This document shows, piece by piece, positions 26,518 through 34,660 of a stretch of 64,000 bases of DNA (position 1 is the first letter of the stretch; each line of letters starts with the position of its first letter). Source of the stretch: Aggregatimonas sangjinii (GTDB lineage: Bacteria > Bacteroidota > Bacteroidia > Flavobacteriales > Flavobacteriaceae); contig NZ_CP040710.1 of NCBI RefSeq assembly GCF_005943945.1, positions 1,871,001 to 1,935,000 on the forward strand, given 5' to 3'. The position numbers and the translations under genes were made by a program. Under the pieces are notes generated by a model. It worked only from the letters and a program-made list of their open reading frames with translations, was not told the DNA's origin and searched no databases.

Positions 26518-27780
26518 ATGTCTTTTGAAAGAGTCCGTGAAAAGTTAAACATACTGGCCGATGCCGCTAAATATGACGTGTCCTGTTCAAGTAGCGGGAG
26601 TATACGCACGAACAAGAACAAAGGGTTGGGAAATAGCAGTGGCATGGGTATCTGCCATAGCTACACCGAGGACGGTAGGTGCGTATCCTTATTGAAGATA
26701 TTGTTGACGAACTATTGCATCTTTGATTGTGCTTATTGCGTAACGCGCAAGAGTAATGATATTAAAAGGGCTGCTTTTAAGATTCAAGAAGTGGTCGATT
26801 TGACGATTAATTTTTACCGCCGTAATTATATTGAAGGCCTTTTCTTAAGTTCGGGAATCTTCAAGAATCCAGATTTTACCATGGAACGGCTTGTCGCGGT
26901 CGCGAAGAAATTGAGGTTGGAGGAAAATTTTAACGGATACATTCATTTGAAATCCATACCCGGAGCAAGCGATGAATTAATGTTTGAAGCTGGATTGTAC
27001 GCCGATAGATTATCCGTAAATATTGAAATACCTACTATTTCAGGTCTTAAACTGTTGGCACCCGACAAAAAGCACGAAGATTTTACCAAGCCCATGCTCA
27101 AGGTGAAAAATGAAATCGTGCGCTACAAATCGGAACGAAAAATCATTAAAAATACCCCGAAATACGCTCCTGCCGGCCAAAGCACACAAATGATTATCGG
27201 GGCCACGGGCGAGTCCGACAAGGATATCATGTATTCAGCCACGCATTATTACAAGAACTATAACATGAAACGGGTGTATTATTCGGGGTATGTGCCAGTG
27301 GCAGAGGACAGTCGTTTACCGTCCATCGGCTCTCAGGTACCTATGTTGCGAGAGAACAGGCTCTATCAAACGGATTGGTTATTGCGCTTTTACGGATTCG
27401 ATATTAGGGAGATTTTAAATAATTCCACTCCTAATCTGGATATCGATATCGACCCCAAGTTAGGTTGGGCCTTACGCAATCTGAATCATTTTCCGGTAGA
27501 TATCAATACCGCCGATAAGCGGATGCTGGCGCGCATACCGGGTGTGGGTATGCAGTCTGTAAATAGAATTTTAAAAGCGAGAAAATTTCGAAGATTGGAT
27601 CGGGAGCACCTCAAGCGAATGGGGGTTGCCTTGAACAGGGCCAAGTATTTCATGGTTTGCGGTGCCAAGAATTGGGAAACGAAAGACTTACAACCCGAAA
27701 CCATCAAAGGTCTCATTTTGCAAAGCTCTCAGGGGAAGTTCAGAAATAAATACAGCAGTCAACTAAGTTTGTTTAACTAA
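26518..27780 (+). CDS. Putative DNA modification/repair radical-SAM protein (TIGR03916-like) with C-terminal HhH
   Basis: 420 residues with a radical-SAM cluster motif C67-x3-C71-x2-C74 (NYCIFDCAYC). Further cysteines at 23, 46 and 55 (YDVSCSSSG, GICHSYTEDGRC) are also typical of this family. A helix-hairpin-helix DNA-binding motif lies at ~328-358 (INTADKRMLARIPGVGMQSV). This is the 'rSAM linked to uracil-DNA glycosylase' family (TIGR03916), usually found beside TIGR03915. Here that partner follows 98 bp downstream. The chemistry is unknown; DNA modification or repair is inferred from HhH and context. It is probably controlled by the divergent S24 repressor. Confidence 0.9.
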   Translation: MSFERVREKLNILADAAKYDVSCSSSGSIRTNKNKGLGNSSGMGICHSYTEDGRCVSLLKILLTNYCIFDCAYCVTRKSNDIKRAAFKIQEVVDLTINFYRRNYIEGLFLSSGIFKNPDFTMERLVAVAKKLRLEENFNGYIHLKSIPGASDELMFEAGLYADRLSVNIEIPTISGLKLLAPDKKHEDFTKPMLKVKNEIVRYKSERKIIKNTPKYAPAGQSTQMIIGATGESDKDIMYSATHYYKNYNMKRVYYSGYVPVAEDSRLPSIGSQVPMLRENRLYQTDWLLRFYGFDIREILNNSTPNLDIDIDPKLGWALRNLNHFPVDINTADKRMLARIPGVGMQSVNRILKARKFRRLDREHLKRMGVALNRAKYFMVCGAKNWETKDLQPETIKGLILQSSQGKFRNKYSSQLSLFN

Positions 27781-27878
27781 AGGCGATATGATTGCGATTT
27801 TGCACGTAGCGAAGAGGGAACAACTCACGACAGAGTTAAAATATAAGTATCAGTTATCACACATTAAAATCGTTACCT

Positions 27879-28655
27879 ATGGAAACAGCTAGAATTTTGA
27901 TTTATGATGGAAGTTTCAACGGATTTTTAACTTCGGTATTCAAGGCATTTGATGAGAAAATCGTGGTATCCGATATTCAATCCAATGCGATTTCTCAAAG
28001 TGGACTATTTTCCGAGACTGAAACCGTTTTTACACAAATGGATCTGGCGAAGCGGGTCTGGAACGGTATTCAACGAAAAAGTAATTTGGCCATAAAGAAC
28101 ATCTATTTCGCTTTTTTAAGCGGCCAGAAAGGGATTGAGCTTCAGTTGTATCGATACATTCTTAAACTATTTGCCAAAAAACAATCCATCGCTACCGACT
28201 ATGCCGATGAAATTGTGATGAAAATAAGTCAATTGGCAAAAAGTGTCGGCAGGGAGAAGCATCGTATGGAGGCATTTGTGCGGTTTCAGTTGACCCAGGA
28301 TGGTATTTATTTCGCCAACATAGAGCCTGACTTTGATGTTTTGCCTTTGATCTCGAAGCATTTTCGCTCGCGCTATGCCGACCAACAATGGATTATCTAT
28401 GATGTAAAGCGCAAATACGGACTCTTTTATAATATGGAGTCCGTTGAAATCGTGACGTTGGATTTAGAAGAAGTGTATACGAACAGTATTCAGAAAAACA
28501 AGGCATTTACAAATGAGGAGTACGATTATCAAGATTTGTGGAACGATTATTTTAAAAGCACCAATATCAAATCACGGATTAATAAAAAATTGCATACCCA
28601 ACATGTGCCCAAACGGTATTGGAAGTATTTGAGCGAGAAGAAAGAGGCCGTTTGA
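27879..28655 (+). CDS. TIGR03915 / DUF4130 probable DNA metabolism protein
   Basis: 258-residue protein beginning METARILIYDGSFNGFLTSVF, the characteristic start of the TIGR03915 family, with the helical DUF4130 body (KSVGREKHRMEAFVRFQLTQDG; DFDVLPLISKHFRSRYADQQW; IYDVKRKYGLFY). Family members usually accompany the TIGR03916 radical-SAM protein and are often fused to a uracil-DNA-glycosylase-like domain (UdgX type). No such domain is fused here, so the protein is the stand-alone form. It probably binds damaged or modified DNA or presents it to the radical-SAM enzyme. It is the second gene of the predicted repressor-controlled operon. Confidence 0.88.
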   Translation: METARILIYDGSFNGFLTSVFKAFDEKIVVSDIQSNAISQSGLFSETETVFTQMDLAKRVWNGIQRKSNLAIKNIYFAFLSGQKGIELQLYRYILKLFAKKQSIATDYADEIVMKISQLAKSVGREKHRMEAFVRFQLTQDGIYFANIEPDFDVLPLISKHFRSRYADQQWIIYDVKRKYGLFYNMESVEIVTLDLEEVYTNSIQKNKAFTNEEYDYQDLWNDYFKSTNIKSRINKKLHTQHVPKRYWKYLSEKKEAV

Positions 28656-28804
28656 TTGACTTGATGGCTGACCTTCACCTAAAAATGTAACTCTTAACAC
28701 TGATTCCGTTTTTTCAAAGTGATTTAGATATTTGCGAAAGAAACAATTGGGTTATCTTTAACAGGAAATGACCTATTAATATCATTTGCTATTAAAATTA
28801 AACT

Positions 28805-29659
28805 ATGAATTTCTTCGGAGGAAATTGGACTGAAGCAAAAATTGAAATTCTCGTGGAATATGCTTTTGCATATTTGACAATAATGAATAAATATGCTCCA
28901 AAATTCGGTTGGAAGCTTTTGTATTTCGACGGTTTCGCGGGCAGTGGCTTTATAACAAAAGGCTCTGAGGAGAATAGGAAAATAATTATCGGTGCCGCTC
29001 AACGAATATTGGATTTGGAAGAACCTCGTTCATTTGACCAATATTATTTTGTTGAAAAGGATTCTGACAATGCGCAACAGCTAAGAAGTTTGACCTCGGG
29101 ATACGATAAAAACACATACGTGGTTAATGAAGACTGCAATAATAAGATTCAATCTCTGGCAAAGTTTCTTAATTCTTCAGATGGAAAAAACCATAGGGTT
29201 TTGGCATATATAGATCCTTGTAGGATGCAAGTAAAATGGGATTCGCTAGCTTCTTTAAAAGAATCAAATGTCGATGTATGGATTTTAGTTCCAACGGGTA
29301 TGGGAGTGAACAGATTACTTAAAAATGATGGAAAAATATCTGAAGCATGGATTAAACGTCTTGAGAAATTTTTAGGCTTGACCAAAGAAGATATTTTAAA
29401 TCATTTTTATAAGTCAACACAAGTTCAAACTTTGTTTGGAGAAGATGAAATTGTTATGACCAAAGAAGAAAGAGCAATTGAAAAATCTGCTGATTTATAT
29501 AAGAAAAGGCTTGGTGAGCTTTTTAATTATGTTACTAGACCATATATTTTAAAAAATAGTTCAAATTCAATTATGTTTCATTTCTTTATGGTGTCGAATA
29601 ATAAAAATGCTGTTAGTATTGCCGACGATATTATAAAGAAATACAATAATCAAAACTAA
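28805..29659 (+). CDS. tcmP: Three-Cys-motif partner protein TcmP
   Basis: 284-residue Rossmann-like protein of the TcmP family. Motifs are LYFDGFAGSG (41-48, SAM-type glycine loop), FVEKDSDNA (acidic motif II-like), AYIDPCRMQVKWDSL (136-147, motif IV-like; most relatives have DPYG or DPFG) and DVWILVPTGMGVNRLL. This resembles a methyltransferase with a changed catalytic loop. It always travels with a three-cysteine-motif protein, here immediately downstream with a 1-bp gap. The DNA is visibly more A/T-rich than that of the neighbours, which fits acquisition. The biochemical role is not established in the family; nucleic-acid modification or defence is a guess. Confidence 0.9.
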   Translation: MNFFGGNWTEAKIEILVEYAFAYLTIMNKYAPKFGWKLLYFDGFAGSGFITKGSEENRKIIIGAAQRILDLEEPRSFDQYYFVEKDSDNAQQLRSLTSGYDKNTYVVNEDCNNKIQSLAKFLNSSDGKNHRVLAYIDPCRMQVKWDSLASLKESNVDVWILVPTGMGVNRLLKNDGKISEAWIKRLEKFLGLTKEDILNHFYKSTQVQTLFGEDEIVMTKEERAIEKSADLYKKRLGELFNYVTRPYILKNSSNSIMFHFFMVSNNKNAVSIADDIIKKYNNQN

Positions 29660-29660
29660 T

Positions 29661-30386
29661 ATGGCACAGTCTAGTATTGAATGGACGGAAATGACATGGA
29701 ACCCTACAACCGGCTGCTCTAAAGTGAGTCAAGGGTGTAAATACTGTTATGCAGAGGTAATGTCTAAAAGATTGCATGCGATGGGTCTAGATAAATATAA
29801 AGACAACTTTAAGGTCCGAACACATGAATCTGCTTTAAAAACACCTTTTACTTGGAAAAAACCTAAAATTGTATTTGTCAACTCCATGAGTGATTTATTT
29901 CATCCGGAAGTACCTCTAAGCTTCATAAAAAAAGTTTTTGAAGTAATGAACGAGAACAATCAACACATCTTTCAAGTTCTTACGAAACGAGGGGGTAGAT
30001 TATACGAATTACATGAAGAGCTCAACTGGACTCCAAATATTTGGATGGGCGTTTCCGTAGAGAGCCAAGATGTAGAAAATCGTATTGAATTTCTGAGAAA
30101 AATAAACGCTAAGACTAAATTCCTGTCTCTAGAACCTTTAATCGGTCCTTTGCCAAATTTAAACTTAGAAAATATCGACTGGGTCATCGTCGGCGGTGAA
30201 AGTGGAAGAAGGCCAAGACCAATTAAAGTCGATTGGGTTGTTGATATAAAAAATCAATGTAAAAAATCAAAAGTCGCCTTTTTCTTCAAGCAATGGGGTG
30301 GTACCAATAAAAAGAAAAGCGGACGTTCTTTGAATGGAAGGACTTATAGTGAAATGCCAAAAATAAAAGGAACGATAGCTGCTTAA
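29661..30386 (+). CDS. DUF5131 (phage Gp37/Gp68-like) three-Cys-motif protein
   Basis: 241 residues with the defining cysteines C19-x6-C26-x2-C29 in WNPTTGCSKVSQGCKYCYAE. Segments MSDLFHPEVP, FQVLTKRGGRL, WMGVSVESQD and VGGESGRRPRPI follow, diagnostic of DUF5131 and reminiscent of radical-SAM TIM barrels (a noncanonical cysteine spacing). Many phages and mobile elements encode it. It pairs with TcmP one base upstream, so the two are co-translated. A Fe-S/SAM chemistry on nucleic acid or nucleotides is plausible but unproved. It converges on the next gene with only 7 bp between stops. Confidence 0.92.
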   Translation: MAQSSIEWTEMTWNPTTGCSKVSQGCKYCYAEVMSKRLHAMGLDKYKDNFKVRTHESALKTPFTWKKPKIVFVNSMSDLFHPEVPLSFIKKVFEVMNENNQHIFQVLTKRGGRLYELHEELNWTPNIWMGVSVESQDVENRIEFLRKINAKTKFLSLEPLIGPLPNLNLENIDWVIVGGESGRRPRPIKVDWVVDIKNQCKKSKVAFFFKQWGGTNKKKSGRSLNGRTYSEMPKIKGTIAA

Positions 30387-30393
30387 TAAAGCA

Positions 30394-30921
30394 CTATTTT
30401 GTTCGTTCCCCTACGAAGGTGTCACTTTGGTTCTTGAACAGCACATTAAAGGTGGTTAGGCTACCATAAATTCGAGTGATGTATTGCTGTAAGTCTACTT
30501 TTTCCTGATCATCAAGATTTTTACTGGCGTTTATTTTTTGTTCCATTACTCGAATACGGTCGCGCACCATTACTATTTTATGAAAGAAAGTGTCCATGGT
30601 AATTTCCTTGCTCGATAAACTGCTATCGCCTGGGGTCAGTACGAGACTACCGCCTTTCCATTTGTCGGCAATTGGTGTCAGCGATGAGGTATCGCTCCAT
30701 CGTCGCAATATGGCGATAAGCGATTGTTCCACGTCCGAAAAACTAACGGTATCCAATTCATCGGTAACCCCCTCTATCACTTCAAAATCGGAATCGATAC
30801 CAATGGTTTCCAAACCATTTTCCATAAAAGTGACCCAATAATGTTTTGATGTGACATTGGTAACCACCCCTTTACCAAATTCGGTATGGTTTATTCTAGA
30901 ACCTATTCCCAAAAGCTGCAT
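30394..30921 (-). CDS. Small protein with N-terminal Tudor/SH3-like domain resembling the UvrD tail
   Basis: 175 residues. The first ~48 (GIGSRINHTEFGKGVVTNV and on to VTFMENGLETIG) match in pattern the C-terminal 50 residues of the UvrD helicase in this window (GTVVNHTRFGRGKVLKIEG). The rest is helical with Glu/Lys-rich stretches and a hydrophobic C-terminal helix (LQQYITRIYGSL). A role in binding RNA polymerase or nucleic acid, as for UvrD/PcrA tails, is an inference from that resemblance. It sits between the TcmP island and uvrA, divergent from uvrA, with its own TAAATTTG box. Confidence 0.75.
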   Translation of the reverse strand: MQLLGIGSRINHTEFGKGVVTNVTSKHYWVTFMENGLETIGIDSDFEVIEGVTDELDTVSFSDVEQSLIAILRRWSDTSSLTPIADKWKGGSLVLTPGDSSLSSKEITMDTFFHKIVMVRDRIRVMEQKINASKNLDDQEKVDLQQYITRIYGSLTTFNVLFKNQSDTFVGERTK

Positions 30922-30946
30922 CCGTTCTCTATTTAGTATGAACGGA

Positions 30947-30954
30947 CAAATTTA
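30947..30954 (-). promoter_or_regulatory. -7 box (TAAATTTG) upstream of the Tudor-like gene
   Basis: Exact minus-strand TAnnTTTG match 25 bp upstream of the ATG at 30921. Confidence 0.55.
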
Positions 30955-31017
30955 TGGGCTGGCGTTCAATTAACAAAAACTAAACTACCCCAACTACGAT
31001 TTTAGGTGTCAAAGCCG

Positions 31018-31025
31018 TACTTTTG
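31018..31025 (+). promoter_or_regulatory. -7 box (TACTTTTG) upstream of uvrA
   Basis: Exact TAnnTTTG match 18 bp before the uvrA ATG at 31044; no clear -33 element. Confidence 0.6.
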
Positions 31026-31043
31026 CAACTTTGTCCAATTTAT

Positions 31044-33875
31044 ATGATAAACTACGAGGAAAACATAGAAGTCAAAGGGGCCAGGGTACATAATCTAAAG
31101 AATTTGGATGTTACCATACCCCGGGAAAAATTAGTGGTGATTACAGGGCTTTCCGGTAGTGGAAAATCGTCGCTTGCCTTTGATACTATCTATGCCGAGG
31201 GACAGCGTCGCTATATCGAGACCTTCTCGGCTTATGCGCGCCAGTTTTTAGGTGGTTTGGAACGCCCTGATGTCGATAAAATCGATGGTCTCTCGCCCGT
31301 CATCGCCATTGAACAAAAAACAACGAGCAAATCGCCACGTTCAACGGTAGGGACCATAACCGAAATCTATGATTTTCTAAGACTTCTCTTTGCCCGCGCT
31401 GGAGACGCCTACAGCTATAATACGGGCGAAAAGATGGTGAGTTATAGCGATGCCCAGATTAAGGACCTGATCATCGAATCTTTCGCGGATAAAAAAATCA
31501 ACATTCTTGCCCCTGTTATCAGGTCGCGGAAAGGGCATTATAGAGAGCTTTTTGAACAAATCGGGAAACAAGGTTTTGTTAAAGTTCGCGTCGACGGCGA
31601 GATTCTTGACATCGTCAAGGGAATGAAAGTCGACCGCTATAAGACCCACGATATCGAAATCGTCATCGATCGACTTAAAGTTAAGGAATCCGATGAATTG
31701 GACAAACGCTTGTCCGAAACCATCAATACCGCTATGTATAGTGGCAACGATGTGCTTATGGTCTTAGAAGAAGGACAGGTCGAACCGCGTTTCTTCAGTC
31801 GGGATCTGATGTGTCCCTCTACCGGTATTTCGTATCCATCGCCGGAACCGAATACGTTTTCATTCAATTCGCCAAAAGGTATGTGCCCTGAATGCAATGG
31901 GTTGGGGCATGTATACGAAGTAAACGAGAACAAAATATTTCCAGATAAAAAGCTTTCCATAAAAGCAGGGGGTATTGCACCTTTGGGGGCATACAAAAAA
32001 TCGTGGGCTTTTAAACAAATCGAAACGATAGCGCAGCGCTATGAATTCGAAATGACGGATGCAATTGCAAAAATACCCGAAGAAGCGCTGAATGTACTCT
32101 TGAACGGGGGGCTTGAAACCTTCGAGGTAGACTCGAAGACACTCGGCGTAAAGCGCACTTATAAAATCGATTACGAAGGCATATCGAATTTTATCAAGAA
32201 CCAGTTTGAAGCTGCCGAATCTACTTCCATAAAGCGTTGGGCCAAGGAATATATGGATAAGGTTAGCTGTCCGCGTTGCGAAGGTTCCCGTCTTCGAAAG
32301 GAGTCGCTTAATTTTAAGGTAAACGAAAAGAATATTGCTGAACTGGCGCATCTCGATATCACCGACCTTGCCCTTTTCTTTGAAGATTTGGAGAGTACTT
32401 TACAAGGGAACCAATTTAAGATAGCCGAAGAAATCATTAAGGAAATTAGAACCCGTATCCGATTTTTGTTGGATGTTGGCCTGGACTACCTTTCCCTGAA
32501 CCGAAGTTCAAAATCGCTTTCCGGTGGGGAGGCGCAGCGCATTCGCTTAGCGACGCAGATAGGTTCGCAATTGGTAGGTGTGCTTTATATCCTTGATGAA
32601 CCGAGCATTGGCCTTCACCAGAGGGATAACGACAGGTTGATCAGGTCGTTGGAATCGCTACGGGATATCGGTAATTCCGTAATCGTGGTAGAACACGATC
32701 GCGACATGATCGAAAGGGCCGACCATGTAATCGATATTGGGCCAAGAGCAGGCCGTCATGGTGGTGAGATTATCTCGGAAGGTACCCCGGCCAATTTAAA
32801 AGCGCATCAGACGCTCACCGCGGATTATATTAACGGAAAAAAAGAAATTGCGGTTCCCCAAAAACGAAGGAAGGGAAATGGCAAGAAAATAAAGCTCTCG
32901 GGCTGTACAGGAAACAATTTAAAGAACGTTTCCATCGAATTGCCCCTCGGTAAGATGATCGGGGTTACCGGAGTTTCCGGTAGCGGCAAATCCACTTTGA
33001 TCAACGAGACCCTCTACCCTATCATGAACGCACACTATTTCAATGGTGTAAAAAAACCGATGCCCTATAAAAAAATCACGGGTCTGGAGCATATCGATAA
33101 GGTTATCGATATCAACCAAAGTCCGATCGGGCGAACACCGCGTTCCAATCCGGCAACCTATACAGGGGTTTTTAGTGAAATACGTGCCCTCTTTACCAAA
33201 ACCCCGGAAGCGGCTATTCGGGGTTATAAACCAGGCCGATTTAGCTTTAATGTAAAGGGTGGTCGCTGTGAAACCTGCCAAGGCGGCGGATTGCGGGTGA
33301 TAGAAATGAACTTCTTACCCGATGTTTACGTAGATTGTGAAACCTGTAACGGCAAACGATTCAATCGGGAGACCTTGGAGATTCGTTACAAGGGCAAATC
33401 AATTGCCGACGTTTTGGAGATGACCATCAATGAAGCCGTCGATTTTTTTGAATTGATTCCCAAAATCCATAGAAAACTAAAGACGATACAAGACGTAGGC
33501 TTGGGGTATATTTCGTTGGGGCAACAGTCTACCACCTTGTCGGGAGGTGAGGCACAACGGATAAAGCTGGCAACAGAGCTATCAAAAAGGGACACTGGAA
33601 ATACTTTTTATATCTTGGACGAGCCGACGACAGGTCTCCATTTTGAAGATATTCGTGTGCTGATGGAAGTTTTGAACAGATTGGTAGACAAAGGAAACAC
33701 CATCCTGGTTATCGAGCATAATATGGACGTCATAAAAATGACCGATTATATTATCGATATAGGATATGAGGGTGGCCGCGGAGGCGGAATGGTGGTTGCA
33801 AAAGGCAAACCCGAAGAAGTAGCAAAAGATAAAAAAAGTTATACGGCAAGCTTTTTGAAGAAGGAATTGCGATAA
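31044..33875 (+). CDS. uvrA: Excinuclease ABC subunit A
   Basis: 943-residue UvrA, the damage-recognition ATPase of nucleotide excision repair. Two ABC modules are visible: Walker [14 protein letters not shown] and [13 protein letters not shown], signatures [15 protein letters not shown] and [15 protein letters not shown], and Walker [11 protein letters not shown] and [10 protein letters not shown]. Zinc-binding cysteine pairs are [16 protein letters not shown], and CETCQGGG with CETCNGKR. I start at the ATG at 31044 ([20 protein letters not shown]), which is the normal family N-terminus and follows a promoter box. The LOG gene lies 92 bp downstream on the same strand. Confidence 0.98.
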   Translation: MINYEENIEVKGARVHNLKNLDVTIPREKLVVITGLSGSGKSSLAFDTIYAEGQRRYIETFSAYARQFLGGLERPDVDKIDGLSPVIAIEQKTTSKSPRSTVGTITEIYDFLRLLFARAGDAYSYNTGEKMVSYSDAQIKDLIIESFADKKINILAPVIRSRKGHYRELFEQIGKQGFVKVRVDGEILDIVKGMKVDRYKTHDIEIVIDRLKVKESDELDKRLSETINTAMYSGNDVLMVLEEGQVEPRFFSRDLMCPSTGISYPSPEPNTFSFNSPKGMCPECNGLGHVYEVNENKIFPDKKLSIKAGGIAPLGAYKKSWAFKQIETIAQRYEFEMTDAIAKIPEEALNVLLNGGLETFEVDSKTLGVKRTYKIDYEGISNFIKNQFEAAESTSIKRWAKEYMDKVSCPRCEGSRLRKESLNFKVNEKNIAELAHLDITDLALFFEDLESTLQGNQFKIAEEIIKEIRTRIRFLLDVGLDYLSLNRSSKSLSGGEAQRIRLATQIGSQLVGVLYILDEPSIGLHQRDNDRLIRSLESLRDIGNSVIVVEHDRDMIERADHVIDIGPRAGRHGGEIISEGTPANLKAHQTLTADYINGKKEIAVPQKRRKGNGKKIKLSGCTGNNLKNVSIELPLGKMIGVTGVSGSGKSTLINETLYPIMNAHYFNGVKKPMPYKKITGLEHIDKVIDINQSPIGRTPRSNPATYTGVFSEIRALFTKTPEAAIRGYKPGRFSFNVKGGRCETCQGGGLRVIEMNFLPDVYVDCETCNGKRFNRETLEIRYKGKSIADVLEMTINEAVDFFELIPKIHRKLKTIQDVGLGYISLGQQSTTLSGGEAQRIKLATELSKRDTGNTFYILDEPTTGLHFEDIRVLMEVLNRLVDKGNTILVIEHNMDVIKMTDYIIDIGYEGGRGGGMVVAKGKPEEVAKDKKSYTASFLKKELR

Positions 33876-33967
33876 GGACTTCAAAAAGCGAGGCAAATTG
33901 CGAATAAGCTTTCCTTTTGAGATGATTTCGAAAAAGGCCTGCAAATGACAATAAAACATCACATTTA

Positions 33968-34654
33968 ATGAGAAAAGAACAACATCATAAGGGCTGGAAT
34001 GAATTGAAAACCAATGATTCGTGGGCCATATTCAAAATTATGGGCGAATTCGTTAATGGGTTTGAACGCATGAGCACCATTGGCCCCTGTGTTTCTATTT
34101 TTGGTTCCGCTCGTACTAAAGAGAACGACGCTACCTACAAGTTGGCGGTTAGCATAGCCAAAAGTATCGCGGAAGCCGGATACGGAGTGATTACCGGTGG
34201 CGGTCCCGGCATTATGGAAGCAGGTAATCGCGGGGCCCACCTGGCAGGAGGTACTTCCGTAGGGCTGAACATCGATTTACCGTTTGAGCAGCACGACAAC
34301 CCTTACATCGATGGTGATAAGAGTCTTGATTTCGATTACTTTTTTGTGAGAAAGGTAATGTTCGTTAAATACTCCCAAGGTTTTGTAGTAATGCCGGGTG
34401 GTTTTGGCACCTTGGATGAGCTCTTCGAGGCAATTACCCTTATACAGACCGCTAAAATTGAACGATTCCCAATCATTTTGGTCGGTACGAGCTTCTGGTC
34501 AGGACTTATAGATTGGATTAAAACGACCATGCTCACAGCTGGAAATATCAGTGAAAGCGATATGGGACTCATTCATATCGTCGACACCGAGGAAGAGGTG
34601 GTCGAAATCATTGACGCGTTCTACAAAGGACATCAGCTTAGCCCAAATTTCTAA
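33968..34654 (+). CDS. LOG family (TIGR00730) nucleotide phosphoribohydrolase
   Basis: 228-residue Rossmann-fold protein of the LOG family, cytokinin-type nucleoside 5'-monophosphate phosphoribohydrolases. Motifs GGGPGIMEAGNRGA and PGGFGTLDELFEAIT, which hold the catalytic Arg/Glu, are intact. Bacterial members hydrolyse AMP or similar nucleotides. N-terminal residues 1-40 extend the core modestly. It lies between uvrA and the M1-like barrel gene, with just 6 bp to the latter, so co-transcription is likely; a functional tie is not evident. Confidence 0.92.
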   Translation: MRKEQHHKGWNELKTNDSWAIFKIMGEFVNGFERMSTIGPCVSIFGSARTKENDATYKLAVSIAKSIAEAGYGVITGGGPGIMEAGNRGAHLAGGTSVGLNIDLPFEQHDNPYIDGDKSLDFDYFFVRKVMFVKYSQGFVVMPGGFGTLDELFEAITLIQTAKIERFPIILVGTSFWSGLIDWIKTTMLTAGNISESDMGLIHIVDTEEEVVEIIDAFYKGHQLSPNF

Positions 34655-34660
34655 ATTCGT

